Shown here: positions 25,265-35,632 of the stretch, one piece after another
Position numbering within the stretch: position 1 is the first letter of the stretch
How the letters are laid out: every line of letters starts with the position of its first letter
Assembly: GCF_947179165.1 (NCBI RefSeq)
Contig: NC_077240.1
Location: forward strand, 57,174,501-57,238,500
Source of the DNA: Solanum dulcamara
Taxonomy: Eukaryota > Streptophyta > Magnoliopsida > Solanales > Solanaceae
Length of the DNA: 64,000 nucleotides
Reading direction: 5' to 3'
The notes under the pieces: model-generated
Seen by the model: the letters and a program-made list of their open reading frames with translations, nothing else
Database searches by the model: none
Told to the model about the DNA's origin: nothing
Made by a program: the position numbers and the translations under genes

Positions 25265-25740
25265 GTTGTCCCCGGTATATTATACCTTTGTATCTACCCT
25301 ATATAATGTACCTATACCAAAGTGTATTAGTGAAGCATTATAACATCCAGGGTGGAGAGCTACTATGATCGAAGAAATGAATGCTCTACAAACCAATAAA
25401 ACTTGGGAATTGGTTCAGTTACTAAAGAGGAAATCTACTGTTAGAAATCGATGGAACTATACAATAAAGGTGGGTTCGGATGGAACAATTGATCGAATGA
25501 AAGATCTCCTTATTGCCAAATGGTACGCCTAGATTTATAGTCTTGACTATGGTGACTCTTTCTCTCCGGTTGCCAAAAGTACATTTGTCCGACTGCTTAT
25601 TGCCTTGGCAACAATGCATCATTGACTGCTTCATCAACTAGATATTAAGAATGGTTTTTTTGCATGGCGAACTTGCTAAGGAAGTTTATATGGAGAAATT
25701 CCATGGATTATTTTCTTGGGGGGTCAGACTTAGTATGCTG
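25265..25740 (+). pseudogene. Ty1/copia reverse transcriptase fragment, plus strand
   Basis: Opposite in direction to the neighbouring copia pieces. Readable blocks are GWRATMIEEMNALQTNKTWELV (usual 'W..AM..E..AL..N.TW.LV'), DGTIDRMKDLLIAK, YGDSFSPVAK, VRLLIALATMHH and LHQLDIKNGFLHGEL-KEVYME. These are the N-terminal half of a copia RT; the YVDD half is missing. Stops and frameshifts are frequent. It indicates a separate insertion from the minus-strand copia at 26.7-27.9 kb. Confidence 0.85.
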
Positions 25741-25864
25741 TCTCAAACTCCTATTTTTTTGACAAAAGTTTAATAAAATTTATAAGGTTGGTAGTGTTTG
25801 AGTGTAAAACTTATAGCTAGTCTGAGACCTCTACCTCCATCTAAGATTACATTTTTTTTGTATA

Positions 25865-26000
25865 GTTGTAGTTTGAGCATGGTGCAAAGTATTTGTTTCA
25901 AGTTGTTTTGTCCTTTATTGAGGAATTTTGAGTGTTTATATAGTATTGGTCTAAGCATGGCACAAAGTGTTAGTTGCAAGTTGTTCTGTTCTTCATTGAG
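25865..26000 (+). repeat. First block of 69-bp repeats
   Basis: About two degenerate copies of a unit containing 'gcatggtgcaaagt', 'caagttgttttgtcc' and 'gaggaattttgagtgttt'. The same unit forms the larger array at 26275-26535, on the other side of the COBRA-like exon. Confidence 0.75.
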
Positions 26001-26132
26001 TGTTTGTGGTGGCTTGAGAGATTGTTGCTAGTATGTATAAGCTATTCTTGAATCCTTTGAATTGTTCCTCGCATTTTATCTTAATCCAAATCATTTATCT
26101 TCGATTTTTAAATTTTGTCACATGTTTTGTTG

Positions 26133-26204
26133 CAGATGCTTATGGTGCCCAAACCAATACTACTATTAACTGGAATATTATGAGTTGGACATCGGATGGG
26201 TACT
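26133..26204 (+). pseudogene. Possible isolated COBRA-like (COBL) exon
   Basis: After a consensus acceptor (tttgttgcag) comes a 72-bp open segment that reads DAYGAQTNTTINWNIMSWTSDGYL and is followed by a donor (gtaagt). This closely matches the start of the mature COBRA-like proteins, plant cell-wall GPI-anchored proteins of cellulose deposition, whose second exon encodes 'YDxLDPxGNITIKWDxMSWTxDGYV' and ends at that position. No preceding signal-peptide exon or following exon was found; 69-bp repeats lie on both sides. Either a captured exon or the relic of a pseudogene. The call rests on a 24-residue resemblance. Confidence 0.5.
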
Positions 26205-26274
26205 TGGTAAGTTTTTTTGCTCTAACTTTACTGTCTCCAAACTTCATTTTGTGTCTAAAAGTTTCATCCAAAGT

Positions 26275-26535
26275 GTTTTGTCCTTCATTGAGAAATTTTG
26301 AGTGTTTTAGTCTCAACATGATATAAAGTGTTTGTTGCAAGTTGTTTTGTCCTACGTTGAGGAATTTTGAGTGTTTTAGTCTCATCAGGGTACAAAGTGT
26401 TTGTTGCAAGTTTTTTTGTCCTTAATAAACAAATTTTGAGTGTTTTAGTCTCAGCGTGGTATAAAGTGTTTGTTGCAAGCTGTTTTGTCCTTCATTAAGG
26501 AATTTTGAGTGATTTAGTCTCAACATGGTCTTCAT
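26275..26535 (+). repeat. Array of about four 69-bp repeats
   Basis: Unit 'ttttgtccttcattgaggaa / ttttgagtgttttagtctca / acatggtataaagtgtttgt / tgcaagttg'. Copies differ by 5-15 percent. Open frames across it are by-products of the repeat. Confidence 0.8.
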
Positions 26536-26734
26536 CTATTGAGATATGATTTTTGAGATATGAGGTAATAACATGTGAAATGGAGAATCAATCTACTATC
26601 TATTATCCAAACAAAATAAAGTATTTATACAAGAATGACTATTTGGTCACCAAGTAAGGAGACTTGGCCACCAAGTAAGGAAATAGAAGTTAAAAAAAAA
26701 TATCAATAATATTACAAATGAAGATATTCTTATT

Positions 26735-27910
26735 TCCATAATACGGACCTCAAGATGGCGGTATTGAGCGAACGCCAATCTTGAACACCATCTTTTTAAT
26801 TAAATGCTCCCTTTGACTGTGCCTTGGTTAGAAGATCTGCTAGCTTATTAGAACTCTTGACATAGGCAACTCGTAATTGTTTCTTTTGCATAAGAGACAA
26901 GTTGAAGTGATAGTTGAGTTCCAAATGCTTCATTTTGGAATGAAAGACAGGATTGGTCGAGACATAAGTTGCTCCTAGATTATCACTATACAAAAATAGG
27001 AGTTATAGGTAAAGAAATATGCAACTCATGAAGTAAATTCTGCACCCAATGAATTTCTTGAGTGGATGATGAAATGGATCACTATTCTGTTTCTATCGAT
27101 GAGAGAGAAACAGACTTATGCTTCTTAGAACTCCAAGAAATGAGATTCCTACCAAGATATACTAATTGATCACTAGTTGAGGATTTATCTTCTTTATTAT
27201 CTCCAAGGGATACATCTGAAAAAGGATAAAGTACTAGAGGTGAATCTCAACTAATTAATAATGTATAACCCTTTTTAGAGCTAGCCAATGATTCAAATTT
27301 GGAGAATGAAAGAATTGAGACAACTTGTATGTGGCATAAGCAAGGTCTAGCCTAATTAATGGAAGGTATTTTAGAGTGCCTACCAAACTTTTGTATTTCT
27401 TGGGACCCAAAAAAAGAGCACTCTCACCTAGATAAAGTTTCTTGGGCGTGGACATAGGTGTGCTAATATATTTAGCTCCTTGCATTTGAGCACGCTGAAT
27501 GATATCTTTAACATATTTTTGTTGACATTAAAATAGTCCATGTGGAGTGTGAATGGCCTGGACACCAAGGAAACAACTAAGAGTGCTTAGATTTTGACAG
27601 AGAAATGTTGTCCAAGCTAGGATATAAATTTGGTCTTATCGAATCCAAAATGAGAAAGTCAAATGTAGTGGTGTATAAGGATCTGTAACATATGATTGAA
27701 ATACATAACCAATCAAGATCGAGTGCCACTGGGTATACCATATTGATAGTTTGATAGGGGTAGTTTTACTAGTGCTTGGGATGTTGACATGATAGTGAGA
27801 ATGGGAGGATCAATTGAGCTTGATGTTTGTGGAATGGCTTGAGCAGTAGTACTAGCAATATTTTTGCTAGTGAAAGGAATAAGTGGACTCGAATTGATGC
27901 TCACATATAT
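26735..27910 (-). pseudogene. Ty1/copia RT C-terminus and RNase H remnant
   Basis: Read on the minus strand: a linker rich in S/P (27713-27904); the RT end with KYVKDIIQRAQMQGAKYISTPMS and KYKSLVGTLKYLPLIRLDLAYA...KLSQF (27255-27510); then RNase H with YLGRNLISWSSKKHKSVSLSS, VQNLLHEL, YSDNLGATYVSTNPVFHSKMKHLE and LADLLTKA (26800-27190). The order is correct for copia, but the first two-thirds of RT are missing between the linker and the RT end. Stops are present, for example at the 'STEAEY' box. The element's 3' terminus near 26735 adjoins the 69-bp repeat region. Confidence 0.85.
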
Positions 27911-28221
27911 AATCTTTTATGAAACTCTTTGGATCTTAAATTACTCAACTTATGTCATTGTAAATCTTGCTATAAAGTTTGGACTAAAGCTAACTCTCAA
28001 AATGTGATATAATACAATAAATTCTCAATGTAATGAATATTGTTCTACCGCTACCCTTTGACATGGAAGCAAACTAAGGTTCACACATTTAGGGGTAGGA
28101 ATGGTTCATGCTAGGCTCAAATGACTAAACAGCCCAACACAAGGTTATTGGACAATGATTGGGACGCAGGTTGAGATACATGTGTCAAATGGTTATTGGG
28201 AAGAAGCGGCTCAAGCAGATT
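27911..28221. other. No gene seen
   Basis: AT-rich spacer without recognisable motif. Confidence 0.3.
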
Positions 28222-28515
28222 AGTGGCCTAAAGCCAAAATTACGAGGCCTTAAACTTAAACAGATAATAACTTTTATATAATTGATTTTTTCTAATATAT
28301 TTTTTTTCAATTGATAATATAACCATTCTTATTTTAAATTATCTTTCATGAGACATACCACTCTAAATATGTCAAATTTCTTCTAATAATTCTTTCATTT
28401 TATATGAAAAATTTATCTTTTCTATAAATAATATTCACTATTTGTTAAAAATAATAATTTATAATCTATTATTGTTAAAAAAAAGGGGGCCCCTCAAATT
28501 TGGGGCCTAAGGTAT
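28222..28515. mobile_element. Possible small element with 'ggcctaaagcc' ends
   Basis: The left end gtggcctaaagccaaaatta and the right end ccctcaaatttggggcctaa are imperfect inverted repeats of each other, enclosing about 250 bp of very AT-rich DNA. This pattern resembles short non-autonomous hAT-like elements in plants. The target duplication is not clear. Confidence 0.35.
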
Positions 28516-28581
28516 ATGCGTTTCTTTTAACACTATTGAGCCACCTCTGTCATTGGGCAAGAGGAAATGGGTTGTTATAAT

Positions 28582-28986
28582 GGAAAATTACGCAAATAAG
28601 CAAATATATACTAGTTAATTAGTTAACATAGCTATCGTTTCGCTAATTTATAATTCGCCGCTAACATTTAGTGTTAATTACGGTTTGAGTTTGTATAATT
28701 CGCACGGTTGTATAATTCGAAATTTGTATAATATAATTTGTATAACTTTTGTATAATGTAATTTTGTATAATATAATTTATATAACTGTTTAAAGCTCAA
28801 ATGTTTGTATTTGTATAAATTCATTATTTCGAGTTTATACAAAATAGTTCAATTATCTGCAAATTATACAAACCTGCGAATTATACAAACGAGACAGCTT
28901 AAACTATAGCTACAACTCGTAAATATGCAAACTATAGCTAAAAAATCTAATTAAATTTATTATAGTGATTATTTGCGAAATTTTCC
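28582..28986. mobile_element. MITE with 20-bp terminal inverted repeats
   Basis: Left end ggaaaattacgcaaataagc and right end (reverse complement) ggaaaatttcgcaaataatc agree at about 18 of 20 positions. The interior is itself partly palindromic, with 'gtttgtataattcgca' on one side and 'tgcgaattatacaaac' on the other. The octamer ttataatg flanks the element on both sides, a few bases outside the right end. About 405 bp, non-coding; probably a Mutator-type MITE. Confidence 0.75.
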
Positions 28987-29639
28987 TTTCTTATAATGAT
29001 CAATTAGTGCGAGGAATAAGGCACGGATATTGTTGTTATGTTTAGGCAGAGACTGCTTCTCATAACCAATTCTCACTATATCCTCTCATCCTGTTCTTTG
29101 ATTCTACCGTCTTTGTATCTTTTTTTTATACTGTAATATTATTTAGCTTCTTCTTATATCAATTTGGGTGTTTATCATTGTTATTATTATTTGGAGTAGT
29201 TCATTATCTTCTCTTATATATATAAGTTTTTGTGAACGTGCGTCAGCTTTTATTATAAAATTTTGTATAACAAAATAATAAATCAAAAAAGTGTATTTTA
29301 AAAGTTATGTCACTTGAGAAAATATTTGTGGATATAATACGGAGACATCGTTTAAAATTTGTGAATTTTAGAATTTGAACTTGTACTGTTTACTGTAATT
29401 TATTACTTTAGTTACTTGTTTGCTAAATAGGAAATAAACTCAAAAAAGCGGACAAACGTATTTACCATTGAGCAATAAATGCGTGAAGCAAATCAATATC
29501 ATATAGCACCATAATATGGTATATAGAAATATGCCGAATGAATCTCTGGCTCTAGATTATGGTAAATGCGTGTAAATACCTCTAATTACTGAATTAACAA
29601 AAAGAATTCAAATATAAAAACATAAAAGAAATCTAAAAA
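28987..29639. other. No gene seen
   Basis: AT-rich DNA; no open frame or repeat worth naming. Confidence 0.3.
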
Positions 29640-29786
29640 ATTATCAATAATTGATCAAACAAGATGAATATTCCTATATAAGCTAGGACAAACACATCCT
29701 AACTAGACATGAATTAAATAATTAGAAAATAACAAATTCTAAACAACTTAGGATTCTTACACCAACTTCGAATTATTATTCCAACA
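29640..29786 (-). repeat. Copia 3' LTR remnant
   Basis: The last about 145 bp match the matching part of 48607-48871, including the terminus ccaaca (TGTTGG on the minus strand). Homology stops to the left near 29640, so it is truncated. Immediately to its right, ttctcccgtaa is the polypurine tract (TTACGGGAGAA) in minus orientation. Confidence 0.75.
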
Positions 29787-30260
29787 TTCTCCCGTAATTC
29801 AAAGTTGTACACTCTTGTCTTTTTCTTTTTTTTATTGGTGTTGTATTGGAAAGCACTTTTCTTCAATCTTCAATTTCATTCTTGTCGTTATTGTTATTTG
29901 GGAGAACTTCTCTTCAAACTTCAATTTTTTTTTGTTGTATTGGAGAACTTTCTCTCCAACTTCCTAGTGATACAATACATATATGTTGGCCCGTAGGTAC
30001 AGTCTGTCCGTCCCCTAGGTACGGTCTGCCTGATCTATAGGATCGTTCTACCCGACCCAAAGGCTCGGTTTACCCGGCCCCAAGGCTCAATCTACCCGAC
30101 CTGTAAGCTCGGTCTAGTGTGAGAGCACTTTTTCTCCAACTCTAGTTGATGCCCTTCCCACCAATTTCTTTTTTCTTTTGTTGTTGTTGGAGCACGTTGT
30201 CCCCAACTCTCGTTGATGCCCTTCCTACCAACTCCTTTTTTAAAAAAACTTTCTTCAATT
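29787..30260 (-). other. Copia 3' tail with internal repeats
   Basis: Lies between the copia polypurine tract and the truncated gypsy LTR. It contains a tandem array of 22-bp units (about 29990-30118; units of the type 'acccgtaggctcggtctaccc', roughly six copies) and a duplicated unit of about 65 bp (30119-30240, each with 'ctccaactct-gttgatgcccttcc'). No protein motif is present; the minus-strand frame at 30092-30289 is a consequence of the duplication. Confidence 0.6.
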
Positions 30261-30264
30261 AAAG

Positions 30265-30817
30265 ATCCTTCCCAGAACCTGGAGGTCACAAATACAGAGC
30301 TACTACAAACTAAAATACGAGTGCAAGTCTCAAAAGTGGACTAAAAATATATACAATAACTAGCTAGTCTCAAAAAGGCGAAAGACAATTCATCCATTCT
30401 GAAGGAGATGAAAATGATTCCAAAACATCAAGTGCTCACCCTGGTCTCTGAAGTTGACTGCAAAAGGCTCGATCTATCCGCGAAGGTAGCTGGTGCTCGG
30501 TCCTGCATCAGAAAGTAGATGCAGAATGTACTATGAGTACCAAGACAACAGATACATAGTAGATATCATAGACTGACTGAGCATAAAAGATAAAAACAAT
30601 ATGAAAAATAGGAATAAGCTTAAATAGGAATTATAATAAGCATCGGAGGCAAAAAGGGTACTATTTGAGAAAACTACAGCTAACTACACCCAACCGGACC
30701 CCCATAATCCCTGTCGGGACACTCATGTGCAAGTTAATTAAAAACCCAGACGAACCCCCATAATCCCGCCGAGTACACTAAATAGCTACAACTATCAAGG
30801 CTACGACCAAGCATCTG
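30265..30817 (-). repeat. Gypsy 3' LTR, left piece
   Basis: From about 30307 it aligns with 46221 onward of the other LTR (shared 'cgagt-caagtc-caaaagtgga', 'gtagctggtgctcggtcctg'). From about 30610 it continues with LTR sequence that the other LTR lacks. The organelle insertion begins after 30817. Confidence 0.8.
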
Positions 30818-30905
30818 GATCCCAATCTTGGCGTCGACCCCTAAAGCATTCCTGGTTCTTCGATTCTTGGAGATTATTGGTTCGAAAATGACATGGTTCT
30901 TCGAT
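30812..30905 (+). repeat. 94-bp inverted repeat, left copy
   Basis: The reverse complement of this stretch is found at 38566-38659 with four differences in 94 positions. It sits at the left border of the organelle insertion and overlaps the last bases of a 42-bp direct repeat (30776-30817, repeated at 38513-38554). Confidence 0.9.
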
Positions 30906-31781
30906 GGGAAACTATAAGGTCTAACTGGATTTTATTCCAAAGATTTTTTGAGGATGCGCTGTTCAAGTCGAGTTTCCTTATTGTCCCTTCCAAGACATCC
31001 CTTCTAACTTCCCTATTTCCAAAGGAACAAAGAAAGGTTGAAAACTCTCTTTCGAGAGCCACTTTTGTTGGGCTCGGCGGCCCCAATCGCAAGGCTAGAT
31101 CCAGATCCCCTATAGCCTGTTCACCATGAGAAATGGCTAGCGGAGCATCAGGATTTCCTTGATCCATTCTCAAGATCTCAGGCCCCCCTACCAACTCGCT
31201 CCCGGTGACATTAGGCACTACCTCATTTGGGCTTGAAATAATATAACTGTCCATAAAACAAATCATTGTTGTGTTTTCGGTCTCGTTTGCATTTTGAGTT
31301 TCTTGTCTGGTGGATCTGATCTATAGTTAGGGGCAATACATATCAAAAGGTTCGAAGAAGGAAGGCGCATAAGAGTATATAACCAACCTACCCTTCTGTA
31401 TAACCTATTCACATTAGTGAAGCGGTTGGATGCATAAGGGAAGTGCACGTTTGTGAGACCTTAGTCGGGATGCATAGGTGAGTCAACCTACGAGCACAAA
31501 AGAGCGTGGTACCGCTACCCCTCTCTAAGTAAAGGTAAGATTCTTAGCCCTGTAGATGACTCCATCTAAAATATAATAGGGACAGCCGTTTTCGGCTGCT
31601 CGTTTCGTATCTTGAAGAAAGAGTAGGCTTAAGTAATGGACCCTATCTACCCGAGAGGGTAGGCTTACTGTACCAGGTTCTTGGTTGTCTCGGACTTCGT
31701 GAAGAACTTCATTCTATCTCTCCCTCGTTATGAAAAAAAAAGTGGAATGAAATCCCAGTTATACAGCCCCTTTGTTCTACA
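30906..31781. other. Organelle-like DNA of unknown origin
   Basis: Richer in G+C than the surrounding LTR and not part of rrn23, which it adjoins abruptly near 31781. The plastid operon would be expected to continue into the 3' half of rrn23 at this point, so the segment is rearranged. It has a minus-strand open frame of 130 codons (30874-31266) without recognisable domains and a small hairpin (cagccgttttcggctg, about 31584-31599). Plant mitochondrial DNA is my best guess from composition only. Confidence 0.45.
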
Positions 31782-33421
31782 GGTACAGGTAACCTCTTGC
31801 TGAAAGTCGTTTGAGCTTTTCCTGGGAGTATGGCATGGGTTACTTCAGCGCCGTAGCGCCTGGTATTCGAACATTGGCTCGAGGCATTTTCTCTACCCCT
31901 TCTTACCCTGAAAAAGCAGGTACACCTTACGTTCTTGAACCAATAACCATCTTTCAGCTAACCTGGCCTCCTCCATCCCTCGAGACTAATAAGGGGTAGT
32001 ACAGGAATATTCACCTATTGTCCATCGACTACGCCTTTCGGCTTGATCTTAGGACCTGACTCACCCTCCGTGGACGAACCTTGCAAAGGAACCCTTAGGT
32101 TTTTAGGGCATTGGATTCTCACTAATGTTTGCATTACTCAAGCTGACATTCTCGCATCTGCTTCGTCCACCACCACTCGCACGAAGGATTTTCTCTAAGA
32201 TGGAACGCTCCCCTACTGATGTATTTTTACATCCCACAGCTTGGCAGATCGCTTAGCCCTGTTCTTCTTCGGCGTAAGAGCGCTCGATTAGTGAGCTATT
32301 ACGCACTCCTTCAAGGGTGGATGCTTCTAGGAAAACCTCCTGGCTGTCTCTGCAACCCTACCTCATTTATCATTGAGTGGTCATTTAGGGGCCTTAGCTG
32401 GTGATTCGGGCTATTTCCCTCTCGATGATGAAGCTTATTCCCCATCGTTTCACTAGACGACCTTGACCCATGTTATTTTGAGGTCATATCTAGTATTCAG
32501 AGTTTGCCTCAATTTGGTACTGTTCTCACAGACCATATCGAAACAGTGCTTTACCCCTAGATGTCCAGTCAACTATTGTGCCTCAATGTATTTCGGGGAG
32601 AACTAGCTAGCTCTGGGTTCGAGTGGCATTTCACCCCTAACTACAACTCATCTCTTGATTCTTCAACATCAGTCGGTTCAGACCTCTACTTAGTTTCACC
32701 CAAGCTTCATCCTGGTCATAGATAGATCACCCAAGTTTGGGTCCATAAGCAGTGACAATTGCCCTATGAAGACTCATTTTCGCTATGGCTCCGGTGGGTT
32801 TTCTTAACCAAGCCACTGCCTATGAGTCGCCGGTTCATTCTTTAACAGGAACGCGGTCAAATCCCTGGCTCCTCCCACTACTTGGGAGCTTATGGTTTCA
32901 TGTTCTATTTTACTCCTCGATAGGGGTTCTTTTCACCCTTTCCTCACGGTACTACTTCGCTATCGGTCACCTAGGAGTATTTAGCCTTTTAAGGTGGTCC
33001 TTGCTGATTCACGCAGGATTCCACGTGACCCATGCTACTCGGGTCAGAGCATAAGCTAGTGATGCTTTTGGCTACTGATTTTCATCATCTAGGGTGCAGC
33101 ATTCAGGCTGCTTCACCTAGCAGCACGACACTTGTATTGCTCTCCCATAATCCCATTTTCATGATTTAGGCTGCTCCCATTTCGCTCGCCTCTACTACGA
33201 GAATCACTTTCTCTTTCTTTTTCTCTGGTTACTAAGATGTTTCAGTTTGCCAGGTTTTCTCTTTCCTGCCTATGGATTCAGTAGTAGTTCGAAAGGTTGC
33301 CCTATTCGGGAATCTCCGAATCTATGCTTATTTTTAATTTCCCAAAGCATTTCGTCGATTACTACGCTCTTCTTCGTCTCTAGGTGCCTAGGTATCCACC
33401 GTAAACGTTTTCTCATTTGAA
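31782..33421 (-). pseudogene. rrn23: Plastid 23S rRNA, 5' half only (nuclear copy)
   Basis: The right boundary corresponds to the 23S 5' end (minus-strand 'ttcaaatgagaaaacgtttacggtggatacctaggcac', given here in pieces: 'ggtggatacctaggcac' at about 33384-33400). The sequence then follows the chloroplast 23S for about 1640 of the usual 2810 nt and stops at about 31782, before the domain IV-VI half with the peptidyl-transferase centre. Many transitions are visible. Functional rrn23 would be the large-subunit rRNA of plastid ribosomes; this copy cannot be. Confidence 0.9.
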
Positions 33422-33574
33422 CCTTGACCTTCACTTTTAAGGATATGCCATCCTAAGGTACTGCTAAATGGATGGATCTTATCAACGTCCATAAATGATA
33501 AATCATAGATCGAACCGCCGAATCAAAAAAATTATGTGCTATCACAAAGCTTTGTATCTGCTAAGTTCCCGAGT

Positions 33575-34476
33575 TGGAGATAAGTGGACTCGAACCGCTG
33601 ATATCCGCCATAGAGTAAACCACTGCCTCTAAGGTCTCCCGACAGATTCTACCATAGAGGCCAATGATAGACAATAACTCCTCCCGAACACAGCTTACAA
33701 CTTTCATCTACTGTGCTCTCCATAGAGCAACTCTTCTTAAAATCTATTGTGCTCTCCATAGAGCAACTCTTCTCCATCTACTGAGTTGGAATCCCATTCT
33801 AACTAAGGATTCTTATGGTTTCGAAGGATCCAACTATAGGAGAACCAGGAACGGAGGGCTTTCCCCCCTCCGCCCGACTCTTTAGTCTTAAGAATACTGG
33901 TTTTAAGAATGAGTGATTGCTCTTCTCCGACCCTGACTGCCCAACCTGAGAGTGGATAGCTAATGCATTCCACTTTTTGAACAGGGTTCTATGGTCGGTT
34001 TGTGACCCCTCGATGCTGAAGGCATCCTTGGGGTGATCTCGTAGTTCCTATGGGGTGGAGATGATGGGGTCGGTCCATGGATTTTCCTTCCTTTTCTTTT
34101 GCCGCGTTGCACTCAAAGGGTTGAAGGGAGATAGTGCATCAAGTTGTTTGTAAGGGCAAACTTGATCCTTTTCCCAGAGATCTCAGATAAGGGAACCCTC
34201 GGAGATCTGCCGACTCCAACTACCGTCTATGTATGATCCATACTAGATCTGATCAACTTCCCATCCTACCTCCTCTACGTTCTTGACAGCCCATCTTTGT
34301 CTCAGTAGAGTCTTTTAGTGGCACATTTCGGTCCTCTTCCCCATTACTTAGAAAACGTGAGACACTATTCCAGGTACAAGATACTATCATTACCTCCTGG
34401 GCAATTAGAAATCCAACCCGTAATCGTAATGACCCAATTGCAAGAGCGGAGCTCTACCAATTGAGCTATATTCCCC
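33575..34476 (-). pseudogene. trnA-UGC: trnA-UGC with intron (nuclear copy)
   Basis: Minus-strand exon 1 (34438-34476) begins ggggg-aatatagctc and ends with the anticodon-loop 'cttgcaa', and exon 2 (33575-33609) ends 'cgagtccacttatctcca'. About 830 bp of group II intron sequence separate them, as in plastids. Exon 1 has an extra base and a g-to-a change in the D arm, so the acceptor/D region no longer pairs properly. Lies between rrn23 and trnI, the normal plastid order. Confidence 0.9.
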
Positions 34477-34539
34477 CGAGCCAAATGGAGCATGCATGAA
34501 GTAGTTAGATGCTTCTTCTATTCTTTTCCCTGGCGCAGC

Positions 34540-35334
34540 TGGGTCATCCTGGACTTGAACCAGAGACCTCGCCCATGAAGTAACTCATCGTACCTACTGT
34601 CCAACCAATTAGGAGAGAATCAATAGATTCCTTTTTGGGAGCGATTTATCCTTCTCGAACGCAGCATACAACTCTCCATTGTACTGTGCTCTTCAAGTGT
34701 GCTTGTTCCCCCCTTCTTCCTTACCCTAGCAAGTGTTTATGAAATAACTCCAATGAGAAGAAAAAAAAGGCATTAAGAGACCCTCCTGGCCCAACCCTAG
34801 ACACTCTAAGATCCTTTTTCAAACCTGCTCCCATTTCGATTTCAAGTCAAGAAAAAAATGGCTCGAATGGTATGATCCCTCTGTCACCCCAGAATGAAAG
34901 GGGTGACCTCATAGTTCTTGGTTTGTGAAGAGATGCATTGTTAGGTGATCCATTTTATTTTCCCATTGAGGCCGAACCGAAACCTATGCTCGAGAGATAG
35001 CTTTCCATATGCTAATAAGGGATGTATGGATTCTTGAGAAGAGAGGAGTTGTGCTAGTCCCCCCCAGACCGCTTGGATCGTATGAGTGAATAGAAAGGTG
35101 GATCTACATTGGATCTCACCCGAATTGCCCCATCTATCATCCTGAGGAAGAGTTTGGTTTCAAACCCCGATTCAAATAGAAGGAGTATGCCATGCTAATG
35201 TGCCTTGGATGATCCACATCCCAGGGACAGATGCTAATGATCACATTGAACTATCCATGTAGCTGAGAGCCCTCACAACCCAGGCAAAACGACACAATTA
35301 TCAGGGGCGTGCTCTACAACTGAGCTAATAGCCC
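34540..35334 (-). pseudogene. trnI-GAU: trnI-GAU with intron (nuclear copy)
   Basis: Minus-strand exon 1 (35298-35334) is gggctattagctcag...cctgataa and carries the GAU anticodon region; exon 2 (34540-34574) ends 'caagtccaggatgaccca'. The intron (about 720 bp) keeps the plastid 'gtcgttttgcctgggttgtgagg' start in recognisable form. Exon 1 has small changes in the D loop, and the intron contains indels. The plastid ORF ycf68 that overlaps this intron in some plants is not open here. Confidence 0.9.
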
Positions 35335-35632
35335 ATCGTGCGAGCCTCCCATTAGGGGCCCGCTATTCCAAAAGCGAGAGAAATCCCATACCTTTCTTTT
35401 CTTTTTTTCCCCCATGTCTTCACACGGGGGAACATAAGGACGTAAAAAAGGGGGTCCTATCAACTTGTTCCAAACTAGGATAATAAGCTCATGAGCTTGG
35501 TCTTACTTCACCGTCGAGAAAGGAAAGAAGACTTCCATCTCTAAGTTTAACTCAAACGTAGCTCCCTTCTTTTTTGGGGGGGGTGTGAAACACTGTCAAA
35601 CCAAAATACCCAACAAGCATTAGCTCTCCCTG
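35335..35632 (-). other. Plastid trnI-rrn16 spacer (nuclear copy)
   Basis: Matches the position and general content of the plastid 16S-trnI spacer. Contains homopolymer runs and no gene. Confidence 0.7.

Noticed and set aside
30874..31266. 130-codon minus-strand open frame as a gene
   Set aside because: Crosses from the inverted repeat into the unidentified organelle-like segment and shows no domain or signal.
31811..33054. Open frames antisense to rrn23
   Set aside because: Shadows of rRNA sequence.
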